Assembly: GCA_945870225.1 (NCBI GenBank) | Contig: CAMBRF010000011.1 | Location: forward strand, 1 to 64,000 | Direction of reading: 5' to 3' | DNA length: 64,000 bases | Origin: PVC group bacterium | GTDB lineage: Bacteria; Verrucomicrobiota; Kiritimatiellia; CAIKKV01; CAITUY01 | Part shown: in pieces, positions 59,464-64,000 of the stretch | How the letters are laid out: each line of letters starts with the position of its first letter | Position numbering within the stretch: the stretch's first letter is position 1 | Program-made: the position numbers and the translations under genes | Notes under the pieces: generated by a model | Databases searched by the model: none | What the model saw: the letters and a program-made list of their open reading frames with translations, nothing else | Told to the model about the DNA's origin: nothing

Positions 59464-59515
59464 TTCGCCTGCTCCTTATCAAGCCCCTGCTCCACCCACT
59501 GGACGATTTCCATGA
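59429..59515. repeat. Cassette-junction repeat, family C copy 2 (start-codon half)
   Basis: This copy has the TIR-like GGGCCAACCC, the MQTLITIL mini-ORF start, AAGGAG and the following conserved 40 bp, but the left half is replaced by unrelated sequence ending in GGGTTGACCCC near 59585. The mini-ORF is in frame with the downstream lipoprotein gene. Confidence 0.8.
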
Positions 59516-59621
59516 ACTCTCCCCACCCTCCCCGGCAAGCTCTTGCTTTTTTTGATTTCTTGGCCTGACCCGATTAAATCCATTGGGTTGACCCCGCCAC
59601 CCGACCCGCTCTATTGCTCCC

Positions 59622-60149
59622 CTACTCCTCAGAGACAACGTGTACCGGCAGAATAAGAACCCCTTTGTCTGACAAACTGTAGATAAACGGCGGGTTTACT
59701 TGGAGTTGTGCTGTTCGCAGGATTTCGAAAAGGGAGCCACCATGCAATGAAATGCTTATTTCTGGCATTTTGCCGTACTCTTTCCATACATCGCTCGGGA
59801 AAATTGTGATCTGAACCGAGTTCTTAGGGTCAACCGATTGACGCTGAGCCTCCATCAACTTGTCGACAAATGATGGTAATGGCTCTTTATCGGCCTCTAT
59901 TTTGATTCTCGTCGATTTGAGCCGCATCAGTGTGTCAAGTTCACCCGAATTCGGCTTGATGATTTGGAAACCAGCCCCCCTCGTCGTATACACAAACGTG
60001 CCATTTTTTATCTCGAATGGGCCAATGAGCCAACCCGAACTCATATCCCGCGCATAGAACTGCGGAGCGGCAGAGATACAGCCCTGCAGCCCCATAAGCA
60101 AAATCACAAGAGAAAACCTCAACGCCAAATAGATCACTGAATTCTTCAT
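59622..60149 (-). CDS. Lipoprotein with secretin-N/STN-like domain
   Basis: This 175-residue protein has a lipoprotein signal (LRFSLVILLMGLQGC). The C-terminal part (MPEISISLHGGSLFEILRTAQLQVNPPFIYSLSDKGVLILPV) follows the beta-alpha-beta pattern of secretin N-terminal or STN domains. AGGAG precedes its own ATG, so it does not need the junction repeat. The function is unknown. The gap 60150-60301 upstream holds only the tail of the leader mini-ORF. Confidence 0.7.
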   Translation of the reverse strand: MKNSVIYLALRFSLVILLMGLQGCISAAPQFYARDMSSGWLIGPFEIKNGTFVYTTRGAGFQIIKPNSGELDTLMRLKSTRIKIEADKEPLPSFVDKLMEAQRQSVDPKNSVQITIFPSDVWKEYGKMPEISISLHGGSLFEILRTAQLQVNPPFIYSLSDKGVLILPVHVVSEE

Positions 60150-60255
60150 GGTGACGGCTCCTGTTCAAGGAAAAGTAATAACAGTGTACTCATAGACCAT
60201 GGTTGATTCGTCACTCCGTGCGTACAGCTTGTAGATACGACCACAATGCCTGCTT

Positions 60256-60336
60256 TTAGTTTTTGGGTCTGCCCGATCGACGCGCGCTGCCGGAACGAGA
60301 AGGGTCAACCCTTAGAATAGTGATTAAAGTCTGCAT
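60256..60336 (-). CDS. Conserved mini-ORF in junction repeat (26 codons)
   Basis: AAGGAG then ATG starts MQTLITILRVDPSRSG, running 26 codons to TAA. It ends about 107 bp before the secretin-N-like lipoprotein gene, so it is not coupled to that start. Confidence 0.4.
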   Translation of the reverse strand: MQTLITILRVDPSRSGSARRSGRPKN

Positions 60337-60391
60337 TTCACCTGCTCCTTATTAAGGCCCCGCGCAACCTCTGAACGACTTACATCAACTG
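60302..60391. repeat. Cassette-junction repeat, family C copy 3 (start-codon half)
   Basis: The copy runs from GGGTCAACCC at 60302 through the mini-ORF start and AAGGAG to about 60391. The far end overlaps the last codons and stop (AGTTGA) of the 184-aa gene, so this junction too gives one gene its stop and carries a start for the next. Confidence 0.8.
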
Positions 60392-60939
60392 TTTAATCCC
60401 GCTCTTTGATAAGAGCCCCCACCTGTCGTCGAAGTCAGCTTGCCTGGTTCAATCCATGTTTTTACGATTTCGCCGCCCGGCACGACTGACAGATAATCAA
60501 GTTGCATCTCTTTCGGCCTCTTCTTTCGCAATAAACATGGAAAGTTTCGATCCTCCGCAAAAGAAGCATACATCACGAGACAAGAGGAAAGAAACACGGC
60601 GTGGTCACTGCGCCCTTTTACGTACTGAACGCCCATTGTTGAGCCTGCAAATTGCTCCGGCCCCCAAGCACCTCCCTCGATATAAACAATTCTTTTAATG
60701 TGCTTATTTACAAGGGATTTGAATTCCCGCGCTGCAAGATGATCCAACAAAAGAAACGCAGCCTTCACAGCGTCTATTTGCACTGGGACCCAGTCATATT
60801 GCTTTGTTGTGGACACGAAGAATACGCGGCACTTCCTTATTTTGTATCTCTTCCCCTTCAATCCAATCAACCCCACATAAAGCCATCCAACTAACCCGAG
60901 CTCCATGGCCTTAAGCATAATCAATTTGATCTTATTCAT
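60385..60939 (-). CDS. Hypothetical protein of cassette array
   Basis: This 184-residue protein has one hydrophobic segment near the N-terminus (AMELGLVGWLYVGLIGL) and a mixed alpha/beta body with RVFFVSTTKQYDWVPVQ, DHAVFLSSCLVMYASFAEDRNF and a Gly-rich end. I recognise no family. It lacks its own Shine-Dalgarno; its ATG overlaps the last codons of the 25-codon mini-ORF of the upstream junction repeat, which suggests translational coupling. Confidence 0.65.
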   Translation of the reverse strand: MNKIKLIMLKAMELGLVGWLYVGLIGLKGKRYKIRKCRVFFVSTTKQYDWVPVQIDAVKAAFLLLDHLAAREFKSLVNKHIKRIVYIEGGAWGPEQFAGSTMGVQYVKGRSDHAVFLSSCLVMYASFAEDRNFPCLLRKKRPKEMQLDYLSVVPGGEIVKTWIEPGKLTSTTGGGSYQRAGLNS

Positions 60940-61009
60940 AAGCTTTACGGCCCTGAATCACTGGGGAACGAGAATGGTCAGCCCATAGAATAGTAATTAA
61001 AGGCTGCAT
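60932..61009 (-). CDS. Conserved mini-ORF in junction repeat (25 codons), overlapping the next gene
   Basis: AAGGAG then ATG starts MQPLITILWADHSRSP and runs 25 codons. The TAA lies inside the first codons of the 184-aa gene (ATGAATAAG), the classical overlap for translation re-initiation. Confidence 0.5.
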   Translation of the reverse strand: MQPLITILWADHSRSPVIQGRKAYE

Positions 61010-61120
61010 TTCGCTAACTCCTTCTCACATCCCCCGCACAACAGCCTGACGACTTCCATCAAATCACTTCGATCCCTCGGATACTCATCGTTTGCGAAGT
61101 TTATTGTGCAGGGCTGACCC
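60975..61120. repeat. Cassette-junction repeat, family C copy 4 (full length)
   Basis: This 146-bp element has GGTCAGCCC at one end and GGGCTGACCC at the other. The left part, read on minus, ends the upstream lipoprotein gene with CGATGA. An internal GCACAA / TTGTGC pair could form a stem. The right part holds AAGGAG-N8-ATG and the mini-ORF. Confidence 0.85.
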
Positions 61121-61795
61121 TGACCCCTCCGTTTTTATAACAAAGAGTGTTTTGACATCTCCTTTAATATTTTTCTCCGAAATACGAAATTCTAAAGGTG
61201 ATTTTTGACTCACCAAGGAGCCATTCACTTCGTGGAGCCCATTCGACAACACGTTTGTTTGACAGGTCAATACGTCTTGAGTTACTACAGATGCTGAAAA
61301 AGAATCCAAAACCGCAGAAGCAGATGCACTGCACCAACCCTGAACGCGCGTTTCGACAACCCTTCTATCTCGTATCGTTTGCCTATAAATCAGTCCGCTA
61401 GGCATTAATGAACGGATTGCTAATGCCATTTTGCACATGTCATCTGAAATTGGCCCCCATAATTCGGGAGCAGTCTTGCATCGCTTTTCCCAAGCGTCTA
61501 ATTGTGAGTAATATCCGTACTCACACACCATACAAACAACAGCTGGACTCACAGCAAGACCGTATTCAATCCAGAAAAGCAACCGACCTTGAGCATCACG
61601 GTTCTCCTCAAGCGTAGGCGGGGCGTTTTTTCTTTTAATCTGAGGTAACCGCCTCGCCTCAAGCTGCTTGATATCTTTATGACCAAAAGGACAGTTTCTC
61701 GGGATCCCCTTTTCGGCTTGAGAACACCCTGTCAGCAGGCTAAATACTGAAGCCAAAAGTGTTAAATACCACACAGGCTTTTGAAATATTTTCAT
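61085..61795 (-). CDS. Lipoprotein of unknown function
   Basis: This 236-residue protein has a clear lipoprotein signal (MKIFQKPVWYLTLLASVFSLLTGC), several Cys, and an ALAIRSLMPSGLIYRQTIRDRRVVETRVQGW middle part. The last residues (SGSALHNKLRKR) are encoded by the junction repeat. I recognise no family. The ATG at 61795 is chosen for the signal peptide; the frame upstream is open but not signal-like. The region 61796-61990 has a CTGCCGC/GCGGCAG hairpin and no gene. Confidence 0.68.
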   Translation of the reverse strand: MKIFQKPVWYLTLLASVFSLLTGCSQAEKGIPRNCPFGHKDIKQLEARRLPQIKRKNAPPTLEENRDAQGRLLFWIEYGLAVSPAVVCMVCEYGYYSQLDAWEKRCKTAPELWGPISDDMCKMALAIRSLMPSGLIYRQTIRDRRVVETRVQGWCSASASAVLDSFSASVVTQDVLTCQTNVLSNGLHEVNGSLVSQKSPLEFRISEKNIKGDVKTLFVIKTEGSGSALHNKLRKR

Positions 61796-61990
61796 GGCCA
61801 CGATCTTCCTGTGATTGGTGCTTGTTGAGTTGTTGGGGAAAATGAATATGGGGATCTGACGCACCTGCCGCGCGAGGCGGCAGGGAGCAGGAGTAGTCGC
61901 GGTGGGCGGCAAAGAGCTGGGAGCATGGAGCGCTTGGAAGATGAGAAGGAGGGGGATTGGGAAAGAATGTTGCTGGGTGACCCCAATTGC

Positions 61991-62353
61991 TCAACTCGCT
62001 TTCGACCTCCTCCCAAAATACATCCCTATTAAGAATAAACCACTTCCCAAACAAGCCATGACACCATAAAGAATCTGAACTATTGCAAAAACATTAAAAT
62101 GATTCACGCTTTGAACAAACATCCGGCCGTCTCCGACCAGCATGTAGTCCACTCCCATGATTTTTGCTGACGTTGTATAAAACGGATATCTTCTCGACAC
62201 CTCGACCTCAGTTGGGGTTGCACGAGCTAACCAATCTTCATAGGTAGCAACTTCAACCCTCGCCTGATGCCACCACCCTATGTACGCGGCACCAGAGAGA
62301 AAGACAATCGACGCAATAATGATAGTTATTTTCACAGCAAATCTCCGATTCAT
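61991..62353 (-). CDS. Small membrane protein, two membrane segments
   Basis: This 120-residue protein has an N-terminal hydrophobic segment (VKITIIIASIVFLSGAAYIGWW), a polar middle part and a second segment (VFAIVQILYGVMACLGSGLFLIGMYFG) followed by RRSKAS. The middle domain is probably periplasmic. I recognise no family. The ATG at 62353 is preferred over a TTG two codons earlier. A fragment of the junction-repeat end (GGGGTCAGC) lies upstream near 62387. Confidence 0.62.
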   Translation of the reverse strand: MNRRFAVKITIIIASIVFLSGAAYIGWWHQARVEVATYEDWLARATPTEVEVSRRYPFYTTSAKIMGVDYMLVGDGRMFVQSVNHFNVFAIVQILYGVMACLGSGLFLIGMYFGRRSKAS

Positions 62354-62431
62354 CGGCAATCAAAGTCAATATATGCGAAGAGCTGACCCCGGTCTCCCCC
62401 GGCGGCGCGGAGGAAGATTGTCTATTGACGC

Positions 62432-62908
62432 CTACTCTTTGATGGGTGGCCCCAATCGATCCCGCTTGATGACGCGCACTAATCCCCCAACGCAGCCAGC
62501 CAAGAACGCACCAGCCGCCGCACTTGCGAAAACAGAAAGAAATTGCGCGCACAATATTCTCCCCACAATGAGCATTGAAGACTGCTCCAAAAGAGGGAAC
62601 CAAAAGAAAAAGTTACTCAAAAAGAGCACCCCCACAATTACGGTAATCGACATAAACTTTCTAATTGAGCCTCGGCAACTGAACTGCCATAGCAACGCAA
62701 AAAGAGCAAGAAAACCCATCATTGCCAACGGCCCTCTATATGCACAAGTGCATACTTCACTTACAAGCCTATAGACAAAGCTACCAAGAAGCCAGACCAC
62801 TACTGATGATGTCAATACCCCACGGATAAGACGGCGGCAGACGGCATGAGCTGAGTGAGTTTCAGAACGAGAAGGGTCAGCTTTTAGAATAGTGATTAAA
62901 GTCTGCAT
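62432..62908 (-). CDS. Membrane protein, four segments, N-terminus from junction repeat
   Basis: This 158-residue protein has about four hydrophobic segments (GVLTSSVVVWLLGSFVYRLV, LAMMGFLALFALLWQF, FMSITVIVGVLFLSNFFFWF, FLSVFASAAAGAFLAGCVGGLV). It starts at the ATG supplied by the junction repeat, MQTLITILKADPSRSETHS, with AAGGAG upstream. No other good start is visible before the first membrane segment, so the repeat probably provides its initiation signals. I recognise no family. Confidence 0.62.
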   Translation of the reverse strand: MQTLITILKADPSRSETHSAHAVCRRLIRGVLTSSVVVWLLGSFVYRLVSEVCTCAYRGPLAMMGFLALFALLWQFSCRGSIRKFMSITVIVGVLFLSNFFFWFPLLEQSSMLIVGRILCAQFLSVFASAAAGAFLAGCVGGLVRVIKRDRLGPPIKE

Positions 62909-63014
62909 TTCGCCTGCTCCTTATCAAGACCCCGCTCAACCCCTACGGGCCTCAGTTACACTTACCCTGCCCCAGACACTCATCGCCTGCAGAATTTATT
63001 GTGCAGGGTGCCCC
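62874..63014. repeat. Cassette-junction repeat, family C copy 5 (full length)
   Basis: This 141-bp copy has GGGTCAGC at the mini-ORF side and a degenerate GGGTGCCCC at the other. It contains AAGGAG, the MQTLITIL start and TGCACAATAAA. The mini-ORF is fused in frame to the four-segment membrane protein. Confidence 0.82.
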
Positions 63015-63193
63015 TGAGAGGCCCAAAGTTGTTATTTACGCTCTGACCCCGGCACCGGGATATGTGGCACTTCGATGTCAACTCCCCCTCCCAGCGAAGA
63101 CCATCGATAGCCTTCCTGCACATGGATCTGTCGAATCCTGAGCGCCTCCGGAAATTATTGTGCAGGGCTGACCACAGTCGGCGCACGATCCCT
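63015..63193. repeat. Junction-repeat fragments and no gene
   Basis: This stretch holds a second copy of the stop-codon half of the junction repeat (GGTCAGCCCTGCACAATAA on minus, 63155-63173) and a CTCTGACCCCGGCACCGGG segment near 63050. The 77-codon open frame across it is made of repeats and is not called as a gene. Confidence 0.6.
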
Positions 63194-64000
63194 TCACTCA
63201 CGCAGCTCTTCATATAGTATAACTACGTCATTTGACAGCACCGTACTGCGAAAGAGAGCTGCCCGTTTGGGATAGTCTCCCAGCCGAGATGAACAGAAGA
63301 CTGTTCCATTTCGAAATGGGATACCCGCCCAACGTGTGTAATTATTCGACATTTGCACCGGCAACTTCCGGACAACTTTACCTGTACCGAGATCACAAAC
63401 CCCTAAACCGTAGTCCAGTAAATCGCCATAAATGGTAAATGCTCCTGCGAAACCCGGCAGGTTGATCGTCGTCTTTTTCTTTAAATCGGGAATATCTACT
63501 ATCTCAATCCTGTCAGGGTATCCCAATACAATGCTATTCTCCCCCCACACAGCTGACCTCTTAAAACGGTCAGGTCGCCCCAGAGATCCAAGTTCCTCTC
63601 CACTTTCTCCACTAAGCAGCCAAATCCGATTGTTGAGGCGAATGCACAGCCTCCTCCCAGCACAGAACACCTCCTGGTCTGGGGGCACTTTTTCGCTGCT
63701 CATTAGCTTGGTTTTGATGGGCGCCCCGTCTTCTCCTCGAAAAACCATCCACCCAGTCGCACCCCCGACGGTCACAATCTTACCAGCGTCATTTTCCCTC
63801 CAGTTAACAGGACTGAATATCAGGCTTATGACATCTCCGCAGGGCTGAAGCATGACGTTTACATTGGAGAGATCCAAGTTATGCTGCCACTTCAACGCAC
63901 CACTTGAAAGAGAATGGCGCTGAAGTGTATAGAAAGATTCATTACGAATCAGTAATGAGACCACATCGCCCCCGCTGAGTGTGCTGACAGCATAGAACGT
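63194..64000 (-). CDS. Beta-propeller-like protein, PQQ/WD type (5' end outside window)
   Basis: At least 268 residues are visible, open to the window edge. Repeating beta units with the pattern ...LSGGDVVSLLIRNESFYTLQRHSLSSGALKWQHNLDL, GDVISLIFSPVNW, NRIWLLSGESGEELGSLG and VCDLGTGKVVRKLPVQM resemble PQQ-like propeller blades. The N-terminus, and any signal peptide, is outside the window. It is the right-most visible unit of the one-direction array. The function is unknown. Confidence 0.7.
   Translation of the reverse strand, partial: TFYAVSTLSGGDVVSLLIRNESFYTLQRHSLSSGALKWQHNLDLSNVNVMLQPCGDVISLIFSPVNWRENDAGKIVTVGGATGWMVFRGEDGAPIKTKLMSSEKVPPDQEVFCAGRRLCIRLNNRIWLLSGESGEELGSLGRPDRFKRSAVWGENSIVLGYPDRIEIVDIPDLKKKTTINLPGFAGAFTIYGDLLDYGLGVCDLGTGKVVRKLPVQMSNNYTRWAGIPFRNGTVFCSSRLGDYPKRAALFRSTVLSNDVVILYEELRE

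Noticed and set aside
57539..63193. CRISPR array
   Set aside because: Repeats are about 145 bp and separated by whole genes, not by short uniform spacers; no cas genes are present.
62980..63213. 77-codon minus-strand ORF
   Set aside because: It is built from two copies of the stop-codon half of the junction repeat (LHNNFRRR and LHNKFCRR), so it is repeat DNA and not a gene.

Overview
The window is a piece of chromosome from a Gram-negative-type, probably strictly anaerobic or fermentative bacterium. Lipid A and Kdo genes (lpxA, fabZ, kdsA, kdsB, heptose kinase), an Lpt export set, a secretin and a surA-like chaperone indicate an outer membrane. A trimeric [FeFe] hydrogenase under a Rex gene indicates anaerobic redox balancing. 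The mix (LacI-type HTH, GT3 glycogen synthase, GldF/GldG fusion, DUF4340, HPr kinase with EI/HPr, Gfo/Idh oxidoreductase, repeat-rich intergenic DNA) points to the PVC group, perhaps a Kiritimatiellota/Verrucomicrobiota relative. That assignment is inference; there is no rRNA gene here.

Layout. 1-1262: an unusual LacI-type HTH protein with a low-complexity tail, a perfect palindrome at its start, and two dispersed repeat elements. 1263-3958: fucose-1-phosphate and mannose-1-phosphate guanylyltransferases. 3973-9586 (minus): rex, hydB, hydA, hydC and an atypical receiver-domain gene, ending at a terminator inside the 3' end of manC. 9663-11623: lemA and two TPM-domain genes. 11848-16618: RRM protein, mutS, rsmA, surA-like chaperone. 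16969-21003: esterase, Gfo/Idh oxidoreductase, tRNA-Ser, adenosine-deaminase-like lipoprotein, tRNA-Leu. 21067-30015 (minus): a tightly overlapping operon from an ABC ATPase through a GldF/GldG fusion, DUF4340 and AsmA-like proteins to miaB. 30192-34980: GT3 glycogen synthase, sigma-54-type promoter with amtB-glnK, a PHP phosphatase. 35050-42302: gspDEF, fabZ-lpxA, metK. 42394-51572 (minus): a long envelope and PTS operon (yggS, AsmA-like, rfaE1, kdsB, kdsA, lptC-like, lptA, lptB, hpf, hprK, ptsH, ptsI). 51703-54620: SRP RNA, dnaX, ybaB, recR. 54627-56915: Fe-S aldo/keto reductase, exonuclease, hypothetical.

57000-64000 is different. It is visibly more AT-rich and holds one-direction, single-ORF units encoding unknown lipoproteins and membrane proteins. 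A repeat of about 145 bp recurs at the junctions. Its left part supplies stop codons for the upstream gene; its right part carries a strong Shine-Dalgarno, an ATG and a conserved mini-ORF beginning MQTLITIL. In some units this mini-ORF is fused to the gene, in one it overlaps the gene start, and in others it ends just before the gene. This cassette-like array is the best candidate here for an undescribed system. The two repeat families at the left edge of the window (76 bp and about 140 bp, with inverted-repeat ends) recur as a pair at the left border of this array.

The core genes are ordinary. The points of interest are the cassette array, the LacI-HTH fusion with its palindrome, the receiver domain with Glu in place of the phospho-acceptor Asp, the sigma-54 promoter of amtB, the lptB-hpf junction lacking rpoN, and the dispersed repeats that have entered coding regions.
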